Below, one piece after another: positions 55,380 to 63,682 of a stretch of 64,000 bases of DNA. The notes below the pieces were generated by a model. The model ran no database searches, was not told the DNA's origin, and saw only the letters and a list, made by a program, of their open reading frames with translations. The stretch is from Bin80 sp965208025 (GTDB lineage: Bacteria; Bacteroidota; Rhodothermia; Rhodothermales; Bin80). The position numbers were made by a program, and so were the translations under genes. Numbering within the stretch: the stretch's first letter is position 1; every line of letters begins with the position of its first letter. Location of the stretch: contig OZ242302.1 of NCBI GenBank assembly GCA_965208025.1, forward strand, positions 2,294,001 through 2,358,000. The letters run 5' to 3'.

Positions 55380-57881
55380 ATGCTGTATTCTACCCGCCCC
55401 TGGTATTCGCTACTCTTGCTCTTTCTGGCTACCCTCCCGACCTATGGGCAATCCCTGCCTTCCATCACAGAAAAAACGGCGAACATGGACAAACGAGATG
55501 GCTTCTTTCCTGTTTACTGGAGTGAAGCAACTGGAGAAATCTATCTGGAGATCCCCGCTCTGGAACAAGACTTTATCTATGTAACGTCTATGCCTACCGG
55601 GTTGGGATCCAATGATATTGGACTGGATCGGAGCCAACTGGGCACAACCCGTATAGTCCGCTTTGAACGTAGTGGGCCTAAAATTCTACTCGTTATGCCA
55701 AATCTCCGCTATCGGGCAGATTCGGCATCCGAAGCGGAACGAGCCTCGGTACAAGAAGCCTTTGCAGAGGCGATCCTGTGGAGCTTTACGGCAGAGGCTC
55801 ACGACGGAGGAAGAGTTTTGGTGAATGCAACCGACTTTGTCGTCCGTGATGCCAATGGGGTGATCCGCAGATTAAGCTCTGCGCAGCAGGGTGATTACAC
55901 CTTGAACAAGGATCGGAGTGCCCCGATTCCTGCCATGCTTAAGGCCTTCCCGGAAAACACCGAGATGGAAGCACGAATCACTTTTACATCAACCGATCCT
56001 GGCCGCTATGTACATGCTGTGGCTGCTGATCCCTACTCTGTAACCCTGAGCGTTCGACACTCGTTCGTCATGCTTCCTGACAACGGTTATTCGCCAAGAA
56101 CTTTTCATCCCGGGTCTGGGTACGGATTCATCAGTTATACAGATTACGCAGCACCCATCGGTGAGGATATGGTGAAGCGCTTCATCCGACGACACCGCCT
56201 GATCAAACAGAACCCTGATTCACTCATCAGTGACCCAGTGTCTCCGATCATATACTATTTGGATCCGGGCACGCCCGAACCTGTCCGAGGTGCACTTCTA
56301 GACGGAGCCCGGTGGTGGTCCGAAGCATTTGAAGCGGCTGGATTCTCAAACGCATTTCGCATTGAGATGCTTCCCCAGGGAGCCGATCCAATGGATGTGC
56401 GCTATAACACCATTCAGTGGGTCCATCGTTCAACTCGTGGTTGGAGCTATGGCGCAAGTGTTACCGATCCGCGTACCGGGGAAATTATCAAGGGACATGT
56501 ATCCCTAGGCTCTCTCCGAGTGCGACAGGATTACCTGATTGCCGAAGGGCTTCTGGCCCCCTACCGAGATTCACTTGGCCAAGACGATCCAATGTTGGAC
56601 ATGTCACTGGCACGGATCCGACAGTTATCCGCTCATGAGGTTGGTCATACGCTGGGGCTCAGCCATAATTTTGCCTCCTCCGTGAATGCCCGTGCATCTG
56701 TGATGGACTATCCAGTTCCCTACGCGGTTCTGGATGCGGCTGGAGAAATTGATCTCCGCTCCGCCTATGCGACTGGCATTGGAGAATGGGACAAGGTGGC
56801 AATAGCCTACGGCTATGCGGAGCCGCTACCGAATGACCGCGAAGATGCTCTTCTGTCTTCCATCCTCCAACAGGCATGGGATCGGGGGCTACTCTACATC
56901 TCGGATTCGGATGCTCGTCCAGTCGGGGCTGCTCATCCACAGGCAAATCTATGGGACAATGGAGATGATCTTATTCATGCACTCTGGCACGAGATGGAGA
57001 TCCGCAGCGTAGCTCTGGCACGATTCGGGGAAGAAGTCATCCGTCATGGACGGCCAATGGCTACCATGGAGGAAGCTCTGGTTCCACTCTATCTTCGACA
57101 CCGCTATCAAGTGGAAGCAACTGCCAAGCTACTTGGGGGATTGACGTATACGTATGCTTTACGTGGGGATCAACAGGCGCTCATGGAGCCGGTTGAGGGA
57201 GCCATTCAGGAGGAGGCGCTTCAGGTGCTGTTAGAGGTTGTTACGGCTTCTTCACTCCGCGTACCTGAAAATGTACGCTTGAACCTCCCCCCACGCCCGC
57301 CAGGGTTTCCCCTGCACCGAGAGCTCTTTCCTCGCCATACTGGTCTCACCTTTGATGCCTATACGCCTGCAGCTGCCGTTGCTACTCTGGTCTTTACCCA
57401 GATTCTCAATCCTGAGCGTGCGGCCCGGTTGGCCTATCAGAACGACCATGATACTTCTATGCCAGACCTGCACAGTGTGTTGGAAATCGTGAGCGATGCA
57501 ATTTGGGGAATTCCGGTTGTAGAGGATCCCTATGATGCGCAGCTGCAGCGCGTCGTACAGTTGGTATGGATTGATGAGTTGATCCGTCTGGCAAGTGACA
57601 AAAACGCTGCCCCTCCTGTCCGTGCACTTGTCATGGCACGTTTACGGGAGTTTGTGGAATGGATCCCCAATGCTCCAGTCCCTCGTACCGACAGGGAAAC
57701 CCGATACCACCGCCGTATGGTATTGGATGAGATTGAGCGTTACTTACTTCGCGACTATACGGCAGACGATCGTGGGGTTCGTACCCCGATTCCTCCTGGA
57801 TCACCGATTGGTTCAAGTGCTCGCTGGCAGATGCGGGATGCATTTCTTGCGGCGGCGGCGATGGACTGGTGTAGCCACTGA
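55380..57881 (+). CDS. Zinc-dependent metalloprotease, DUF5117/DUF5118 type
   Basis: 833 residues, secreted (signal YSLLLLFLATLPTYGQS). The N-terminal DUF5118/DUF5117-like part has KRDGFFPVYWSEATGEIYLE and RIVRFERSGPKILLVMPN. The metzincin-type catalytic site is AHEVGHTLGLSHNFASS (H-E-x-x-H-x-x-G-x-x-H), followed by the Met-turn SVMDYP. The C-terminal domain is helical. The family is common in Bacteroidota and its substrates are unknown. The RecQ-like gene starts 11 bp after its stop on the same strand, so read-through transcription of that module is likely. Confidence 0.92.
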   Translation: MLYSTRPWYSLLLLFLATLPTYGQSLPSITEKTANMDKRDGFFPVYWSEATGEIYLEIPALEQDFIYVTSMPTGLGSNDIGLDRSQLGTTRIVRFERSGPKILLVMPNLRYRADSASEAERASVQEAFAEAILWSFTAEAHDGGRVLVNATDFVVRDANGVIRRLSSAQQGDYTLNKDRSAPIPAMLKAFPENTEMEARITFTSTDPGRYVHAVAADPYSVTLSVRHSFVMLPDNGYSPRTFHPGSGYGFISYTDYAAPIGEDMVKRFIRRHRLIKQNPDSLISDPVSPIIYYLDPGTPEPVRGALLDGARWWSEAFEAAGFSNAFRIEMLPQGADPMDVRYNTIQWVHRSTRGWSYGASVTDPRTGEIIKGHVSLGSLRVRQDYLIAEGLLAPYRDSLGQDDPMLDMSLARIRQLSAHEVGHTLGLSHNFASSVNARASVMDYPVPYAVLDAAGEIDLRSAYATGIGEWDKVAIAYGYAEPLPNDREDALLSSILQQAWDRGLLYISDSDARPVGAAHPQANLWDNGDDLIHALWHEMEIRSVALARFGEEVIRHGRPMATMEEALVPLYLRHRYQVEATAKLLGGLTYTYALRGDQQALMEPVEGAIQEEALQVLLEVVTASSLRVPENVRLNLPPRPPGFPLHRELFPRHTGLTFDAYTPAAAVATLVFTQILNPERAARLAYQNDHDTSMPDLHSVLEIVSDAIWGIPVVEDPYDAQLQRVVQLVWIDELIRLASDKNAAPPVRALVMARLREFVEWIPNAPVPRTDRETRYHRRMVLDEIERYLLRDYTADDRGVRTPIPPGSPIGSSARWQMRDAFLAAAAMDWCSH

Positions 57882-57891
57882 CCCGCGTTTG

Positions 57892-59994
57892 ATGCCACCT
57901 CTAAAATCCCCTGATCAGGTCAGAGACGTTGCTTTGCTCTATCTCCGTGATGCGGTCAACAATGCGGATGCGGAGTTTCGGGATGGTCAGTGGGAGAGTA
58001 TTGCGCAGGCAGTGAGCGGGAATCGGGTGTTGGTTGTCCAGCGTACGGGCTGGGGTAAGACCATGGTCTATACGATTTCCACCAAGCTCAGGCGAGAGAA
58101 GGGGGCAGGGCCATCGCTCATGATCTCTCCCCTGTTGGCACTGATGCGTAATCAGGAGCGTGCTGCCGAGGCACTCGGACTCAAAGCGCGCCGGATGACC
58201 GGAGACAACCATGACGAATGGGACGCCATCCATCAAGAACTTGAGGAAGACGATGTTGATATTCTGATGATCACGCCCGAGCGTTTAGCGAGCGGGACCT
58301 TTCTTGACCGTACCCTCCCCATGGTCACCGAGGGGTTGGGGATGTTGATCATTGATGAAGCGCATTGTATTTCTGATTGGGGGCATGATTTTCGTCCAGA
58401 TTATCTGCGGATTCGGAGAGTTCAGGAGATGATTCCTCAGGGAGCAGCAATCGTTGCCACCACAGCAACGGCGAATAATCGCGTAGTTGAAGATGTTCGT
58501 CAACAGCTTGGGGGAAATATCCAGGTGACGCGCGGGAGTCTGGTCCGCCATAGTCTCGGACTCCACAATTTTTCCATGCCCGACCCCGCGACAAGACTTG
58601 CCTGGATGGCATGGGCAATCAAGGATCACCTGTCTGGGAGCGGAATCATATATGTCCTTACCCGTAAGGATGCTGATCTGGTTGCGAATTGGCTTCAGTC
58701 CAAAGACATTGATGCACATGCTTATTATGGAGATACACAAAAACGTGAGGAGCTCGAAAAAGACCTGATGAACAATAATCTCAAGGTGCTCGTCGCTACG
58801 ATTGCACTTGGGATGGGGTTTGACAAGCCAGACCTCTCATTCATTATTCATTATCAGCGTCCTGGATCCGTGGTTCATTACTACCAACAGGTGGGGCGTG
58901 CGGGAAGGGGGATCAAGGATGCCTACGGGTTTTTGCTGTGGGGGGAAGAGGATGAGCGGATTCTGGACTATTTCATGGACAATGCATTTCCTTCGCAGGA
59001 AGAAATTGATGAGGTCATGGAAGTTCTTGAGGAGGCCGATGCTGGGTTATCCCTACCAGAGTTGATGTTACAAGTCAATTTGAAAAAAACGAGGATTGAA
59101 AAAGTTTTGAAGCTTGCCTCGCTTGAATCTCCTGCCCCTGTTTTGTACGAGAAAGGTTCTTGGTATGCAACTGGAGATGTGTATGGTTTCAAAATTTCTC
59201 CTGAGCGGATTGCAAGATTGCGTAAAGTACGCGCAATGGAGCAAGAGCAGATGCGCAAATATATGAACCACAATGGATGCCTGATGGCATATTTGCAGCG
59301 TTCTCTGGACGATCAAACTGCGAAAAAGTGTGGCCGCTGCAGGAATTGCACTGGACGGGCAGGCAAATCCTATTTACCCAAACCCGAGATGATTCATGAA
59401 GCCACCCAGTTTCTGATCGGGCGTCCTTACTTGATCTATGTCAAAAAGCAATGGCCCATTTCCAATCTCTCGGATCATCCAATTCATAAGGAAAAAACCA
59501 TCCATCCAGATTATCGAGCATCCTGGGGCTTAGTCCTCAGTAGTGCATTTGACCAGCAACTTGGGGATCAGATTCTACATGAACGAGCCACCCAATCGCA
59601 CTATTCCTCCGCCGTGGTGGACGCATTTAGTTCAAGGCTTGAACCAAAAATTCAGAAGCTAACTTGTATCACCTATGTTCCGCCGCGGGGTGGAAAGCCA
59701 CATGTCCCCCGCTTGGCCGAAGAGCTCGCCCAACGACTCAGGCTACAACTCATCCATACCGCTTCAAGGACTGGACAAGAGGAACGACAGAGTGTTCTAA
59801 AAAATCAGATCCAACGCGCACAAAATGCAGCAGTGGCATTTGCAATTGATGAGCCGTGCAGAGCTCCAATCCTCTTGATTGATGACTTGACCGTGAGTGG
59901 TTGGACACTGACCACATTAGCTGCACTCCTACGCTATGATGGATGCCGACTCGTGCTACCCGCAGCATTGGTTGTCCGAAGCCTTTCCGAATAA
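57892..59994 (+). CDS. RecQ-family helicase fused to a phosphoribosyltransferase-like domain
   Basis: 700 residues from the ATG at 57892; longer in-frame sequence upstream lies inside the protease gene. Helicase domain 1 has the ATP site QRTGWGKT, ISPLLALMRNQ, ITPERLAS, DEAHCISDWGHDFRPDYLRI (the RecQ DEAH and RecQ loop) and ATTATAN; domain 2 has GIIYVLTRKDADLV, ATIALGMGFDKPDL and QQVGRAGRG. A zinc site follows (NHNGC, then CGRCRNCTG). From about residue 580 it changes to a phosphoribosyltransferase-like fold, with ITYVPPRGGKPHVPRLAEEL and the PRPP-loop-like ILLIDDLTVSGWTLTTLAAL. No RQC winged-helix or HRDC was identified. DprA-like genes follow after 2 bp. A role in plasmid or phage defence is inferred. 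Confidence 0.88.
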   Translation: MPPLKSPDQVRDVALLYLRDAVNNADAEFRDGQWESIAQAVSGNRVLVVQRTGWGKTMVYTISTKLRREKGAGPSLMISPLLALMRNQERAAEALGLKARRMTGDNHDEWDAIHQELEEDDVDILMITPERLASGTFLDRTLPMVTEGLGMLIIDEAHCISDWGHDFRPDYLRIRRVQEMIPQGAAIVATTATANNRVVEDVRQQLGGNIQVTRGSLVRHSLGLHNFSMPDPATRLAWMAWAIKDHLSGSGIIYVLTRKDADLVANWLQSKDIDAHAYYGDTQKREELEKDLMNNNLKVLVATIALGMGFDKPDLSFIIHYQRPGSVVHYYQQVGRAGRGIKDAYGFLLWGEEDERILDYFMDNAFPSQEEIDEVMEVLEEADAGLSLPELMLQVNLKKTRIEKVLKLASLESPAPVLYEKGSWYATGDVYGFKISPERIARLRKVRAMEQEQMRKYMNHNGCLMAYLQRSLDDQTAKKCGRCRNCTGRAGKSYLPKPEMIHEATQFLIGRPYLIYVKKQWPISNLSDHPIHKEKTIHPDYRASWGLVLSSAFDQQLGDQILHERATQSHYSSAVVDAFSSRLEPKIQKLTCITYVPPRGGKPHVPRLAEELAQRLRLQLIHTASRTGQEERQSVLKNQIQRAQNAAVAFAIDEPCRAPILLIDDLTVSGWTLTTLAALLRYDGCRLVLPAALVVRSLSE

Positions 59995-59996
59995 GT

Positions 59997-61817
59997 ATGG
60001 TTCGCTCTCTCTCCAATGACACGCATGTGACCTTGCTACTTTGTGCCTGGTTTGGGGGAGAGCAAAAGCCTCTCTCAACCGATGAGTATAATTTAGTGGC
60101 ATCATGGCTTCATCAGAATAAGTATCGTCCAGAGAACTTGATGGACCGATCCTGTGATCCTTCGGAGGTAGCCCATGGAGCGGGGCTCCATCCCGAACGT
60201 CTAACAGCACTTTTGGACCGTGGGATCACTCTTGGATTTTATTTAGAGGAATGGAAGCGTAGAGATTTTTGGATTCTTGGTCGCGGTGATGATGATTATC
60301 CAAAACGAATTCGTAGTCTACTTGGATCACAGGCGCCACCTCTCTTGTTTGGAACCGGAAACGTCTCGCTTCTTAACCGTGGGGGGATCGCTGTTATGGG
60401 GCCTGATCAACTGATGCGTGCACCAGATGGACAAGTTGAAACGATTGTCCGTCTCTGCGTCCGTCATCAGCGAACAACGATCGCTTCCGGAAATCAGCGA
60501 ATTGCCTCGGTAGCCGTATCTGGTGGGATCAAAGAGAAAGGACCTGCCATCTGGATCCTTCCCGGGCCGCGGTTAAGCGATCCTCCTGGGAGAGCACTTC
60601 GAAAAGCAAAAGCATCTGAACAACTGGTGATGATCTCCAATCGTAGCCCCGCCGATAAGCGCTCACTTCCTCACGAACCCGAAATTGGACAGATGCTCAT
60701 GGCCTTATGTGACTCGGCCGTCTATCTTGATGGCACCGAATTCAGTATGGACCCATTTTCGCTCCAACTGGCCATGCATGGGGCGCTTGGCAAACGGAAC
60801 TGTTTCGTGTGGGCTTCGGAACAGGTAACACTGGCGGCCGAGAAGTTAATCCATGGGGGAGCACACCCGTGGACGGATGTAGAATCCGCACTGGATGCCA
60901 GACTTCTGGAGTCTCATCCAGAGATGATCCAGCAGGAAATTATATCAGATTCAGAGGAAAAGGCAGATCATCCTGAATCTGTTACTCCCGAGGAGCCCTC
61001 ACAACCCGTCGGTGATGCCACAGAACGGGAAGTGAAGTATGCTGAGCCTGATACTGGCACGCGTCAGGATGCCTTGGAAAATCAAGACGGGGTTCAACTT
61101 GAGTTAATTGTACCCAGTGAAGAATTGTCAATTCCCGAAGAACCTTGGGAATTGACCTCTATTGATGAAAATTACCCCGATGAGCTCCTTAACTTGGTCG
61201 TAGACGGTGATCCTCCATCACTCATTGGAATCGGAGATTTGGGTCTGGTCCGTCAAGGCGGGTTTGCGATTGTAGGTCCCACTTCAATTTCAAAAAATCG
61301 GATTCAACAGGCCTGTGAGATTGCGAAACACCGGAAAGAGACCGTGATTGTTGCCCGTCCATTGAAACTGGCCAAAAAGATTGCGGACACGCTTCAATCA
61401 ATTTCTCAACGTATCATCTGGGTCTTGGATGAAGAATCTCTAAATAAATATTTGTCTGGACGTTCTCGTCAAGGTGTTCGTGCGGGTTGTCTGGTCATGA
61501 TTGCACCAAGGATCGCGATTCACGCAAAGGATCAGACTCTTCTGGGCTCCATTGTATCCGCTCTATCATCCAAATTTCTTTATGTGGATGGAGCAGGCTC
61601 CCAAAATGATGGCACGCGAAAAGATCCATCTGGGATGAAGGATGCAGCCATGAAACGATCCACCGAGTCCCTGCTATTGCATGGAAAGAATATTTCGCTT
61701 GATGGACAAGATTTGATTGATTGTGGTGTCATGTCCTGGAGTGATCGGTCGGGAACTTCAAATAGGAGAGAGGAAGGAGGGAAGGAAACCTTAGGAATCC
61801 AGGGCGAACTATTCTGA
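59997..61817 (+). CDS. Tandem DprA-like protein (two degenerate DprA/SLOG domains)
   Basis: 606 residues from the ATG 2 bp after the helicase stop. An N-terminal helical domain (LLLCAWFGGEQKPLSTDEYN, LGFYLEEWKRRDFWIL) leads into a DprA-like Rossmann domain: DDDYPKRIRSLL, APPLLFGTGN, GGIAVMGPDQL, then a late HGGAHPW as in DprA GA-x-x motifs. A Glu/Pro-rich acidic linker (about 300-375) precedes a second copy: IDENYPDELLNLV, PPSLIGIGD, GGFAIVGPTSIS, VIVARPLKLAKKIA. In both copies the DprA G-S-R motif is GPD or GPT, and the SG-x-A-x-GID motif is lost, so classical RecA loading on single-stranded DNA is doubtful. Probably binds a nucleotide or nucleic acid and partners the helicase. Confidence 0.82.
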   Translation: MVRSLSNDTHVTLLLCAWFGGEQKPLSTDEYNLVASWLHQNKYRPENLMDRSCDPSEVAHGAGLHPERLTALLDRGITLGFYLEEWKRRDFWILGRGDDDYPKRIRSLLGSQAPPLLFGTGNVSLLNRGGIAVMGPDQLMRAPDGQVETIVRLCVRHQRTTIASGNQRIASVAVSGGIKEKGPAIWILPGPRLSDPPGRALRKAKASEQLVMISNRSPADKRSLPHEPEIGQMLMALCDSAVYLDGTEFSMDPFSLQLAMHGALGKRNCFVWASEQVTLAAEKLIHGGAHPWTDVESALDARLLESHPEMIQQEIISDSEEKADHPESVTPEEPSQPVGDATEREVKYAEPDTGTRQDALENQDGVQLELIVPSEELSIPEEPWELTSIDENYPDELLNLVVDGDPPSLIGIGDLGLVRQGGFAIVGPTSISKNRIQQACEIAKHRKETVIVARPLKLAKKIADTLQSISQRIIWVLDEESLNKYLSGRSRQGVRAGCLVMIAPRIAIHAKDQTLLGSIVSALSSKFLYVDGAGSQNDGTRKDPSGMKDAAMKRSTESLLLHGKNISLDGQDLIDCGVMSWSDRSGTSNRREEGGKETLGIQGELF

Positions 61818-61822
61818 CTGAA

Positions 61823-62725
61823 ATGATGTCAACCCCTACCGATGATGCAAGTGCAATCGCTCTCCTATGCGCATTTCTGGGCGGAGAGACGAAGCATTTG
61901 CCACTAAAGCTTGAAGAGTATAATCAAGTAGCTAGGGTGTTGCATCATTCGGGGAAGCGCCCAGGAGATTTACTGATGACTGGTGCACTATCGGAGATTG
62001 CGAATGATGCGGGAATCGTAGCGGATCGGCTTCAATGGCTGTTGGCCCGACGCATTAATCTAGGATTCTGTTTGGAAGAGTGGCAGCGAAAGGGGATCTG
62101 GATTTTGGCTCGTAGTGACCCCGATTATCCTGATAAGCTTCGAAGCAGCCTGCGCAATGATGCGCCCCCGCTACTTTTTGGAACTGGAAATCAACATCTG
62201 TTACGCTCTGGTGGACTTGCGATGATAGGCCCTGACTCAATTCCCCCAAGAAGACTTCTTCAGGCCTGTGAAGTAGCAAAGAGGGTAACTGGAAGTGTGA
62301 TCGTAGCAGGACATCTTAGCATGTCAGCGAAGATTATACAGGCAAGAAACGATCATGATGGTTGTATCCTATGGGTATTATCCGATGGCACATTACGGCA
62401 GCGTCTGAAAAAAAATAATCGTCAAGCGATCCGTGATGATCGTATGATTCTGGTTTCCACGCACAGTCCCGAAACACTTAAACAGTTTATTGACCCCGCT
62501 ACGGTGGGGGCACTGGCCGCAGGGTTTGCCGATCAGATCCTGTATGTGGATGGGGTCAACTCTAAGGATCCGAGCAAACGAGTGGACCGGTTTGGAACGT
62601 TTGATGCCGCATCTAATCAACCTGAAAAGTGTCGGCTCTTCCATGGAGGCACCCTCTCGCCAGAGGGAACGGAGCTCCAGAAGATGGGAACTGAATTGTG
62701 GAGTGATCGGGTGGTTGAATTGTAA
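61823..62725 (+). CDS. DprA-like protein, second gene
   Basis: 300 residues, starting 5 bp after the previous stop (ATGATG; either Met possible). It repeats the N-terminal architecture of its neighbour: ALLCAFLGGETKHLPLKLEE, INLGFCLEEWQRKGIWIL, DPDYPDKLRSSL, APPLLFGTGN, GGLAMIGPDSIP and VIVAGHLSMSAKII. The G-S-R motif is GPD here too. It shares long stretches of similarity with the first domain of the preceding protein, so the two arose by tandem duplication. The end lacks the winged-helix domain found in true DprA. Together the two genes give three DprA-like domains for one RecQ-type helicase. Confidence 0.8.
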   Translation: MMSTPTDDASAIALLCAFLGGETKHLPLKLEEYNQVARVLHHSGKRPGDLLMTGALSEIANDAGIVADRLQWLLARRINLGFCLEEWQRKGIWILARSDPDYPDKLRSSLRNDAPPLLFGTGNQHLLRSGGLAMIGPDSIPPRRLLQACEVAKRVTGSVIVAGHLSMSAKIIQARNDHDGCILWVLSDGTLRQRLKKNNRQAIRDDRMILVSTHSPETLKQFIDPATVGALAAGFADQILYVDGVNSKDPSKRVDRFGTFDAASNQPEKCRLFHGGTLSPEGTELQKMGTELWSDRVVEL

Positions 62726-62829
62726 CCTTGGTCAAGCGAGGAAACGGTTCGGTGATATAAATAAGTCCATGACTCGGCACTAGTCCTTTTGAACTTTCGG
62801 AACAGAGGAATTTCACATATTAGAGACGC

Positions 62830-63086
62830 TCACAATACTGCAAGGACTCGGTCACGGAATATGTGGACGGTGATGCCTCTGTAAACGGGATTGAATCCTT
62901 TTGGACACTCTGAAGCGTGGCTACTATTGGTCATATCACAGAATGTAACACAAGCACCCACATGTTGCGTAGCTTGAAGTTGTGGGACTTCATAACGCTC
63001 TCGGATGTGTAAGGGGGGAGCAGGTTGCGGAAGGAATTAAGGGCTTGCATCTTCCTTACGATAGGCTTACCTTCAAGATGGACTGA
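62830..63086 (+). pseudogene. IS1595/ISXO2-type transposase remnant (C-terminal part)
   Basis: The plus strand reads SVTEYVDGDASVNGIESFWT and, after a one-base slip, KRGYYWSYHRM; this is the ISXO2-like transposase signature (EYV, NGIESFW, LKRGYY, YH). Further on GLHNAL and EQVAEGIKGLHLPYDRLT recall the family end (R-HN, L-Y-x-L-T). Stops and frame slips interrupt it. No N-terminal half or ends remain. Confidence 0.7.
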
Positions 63087-63114
63087 ATTTCAAGGGCGGT
63101 TGATCACAGAGTAT

Positions 63115-63682
63115 CTAGTCCGTCATTTTTAATAGCCTATCCCTGAGTTCAATTCCAAATATACTCTGAACATTTTCTTTGAGGACACCATTTGAATAGG
63201 CATAATCACGAATTGGTTTAAGCTCTTCATCAGAGTAGTGATCATCCTTGCTCGCATACAAAAAATAAACTCTTGAATGTTGTAGGCTTCCTTATTTTCG
63301 ACCTCAGCTTTTAATATCTCAGCAGTCTTTTTTAGCCCAACTAGCTGCATTTAATTCTTTGGATACTTTTTGGCCTTGTTCAGTGAGACTGAGAGGACTT
63401 TTCCCATCAATGAAGTCAGGAGGGTCTAATTGAGAAAAAATCCCGAGAATATTTTTGTTGATTTCCCGAATATCCTCTCTGACCTCTTTCATAAATTCTT
63501 TGAACATGATTCGGTCTGCATCAACAGCTCCTTTCCATTCAGAATCGTTAGATATTTTTTTCCTCACGATCCCGACGAATTTCTCTTCATAGAGCAAGGT
63601 TGTCTCTACGTAAAGCAGTGTAAACGGTAATCAAACCCAGAATAGGTACTACCAAAGAAATCAACTCAATGTTAATTGCCAT
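63115..63682 (-). pseudogene. Small membrane-anchored protein gene with three frameshifts
   Basis: The minus strand from an ATG at 63682 reads a membrane helix (MAINIELISLVVPILGLITV, then YTALRRDNLAL), slips frame into YEEKFVGIVRKKISNDSEWK, REDIREINKNILGIFSQLD and SPLSLTEQGQKVSKELNAAS, slips again into TAEILKAEVENKEAYNIQEF, and once more into KDDHYSDEELKPIRDYAYSN and VQSIFGIELRDRLLKMTD, ending at a TAG at 63117-63115. The intact protein would be about 188 residues, of a type I recall as uncharacterised in bacteria. Three separate slips at 63600, 63340 and 63265 make it non-functional unless they are sequencing errors. Confidence 0.75.

Noticed and set aside
57595..57891. Longer start for the RecQ-like helicase inside the protease gene
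   Set aside because: The upstream 99 codons are the protease gene in another frame; the ATG at 57892 falls 11 bp after the protease stop and fits the domain start.
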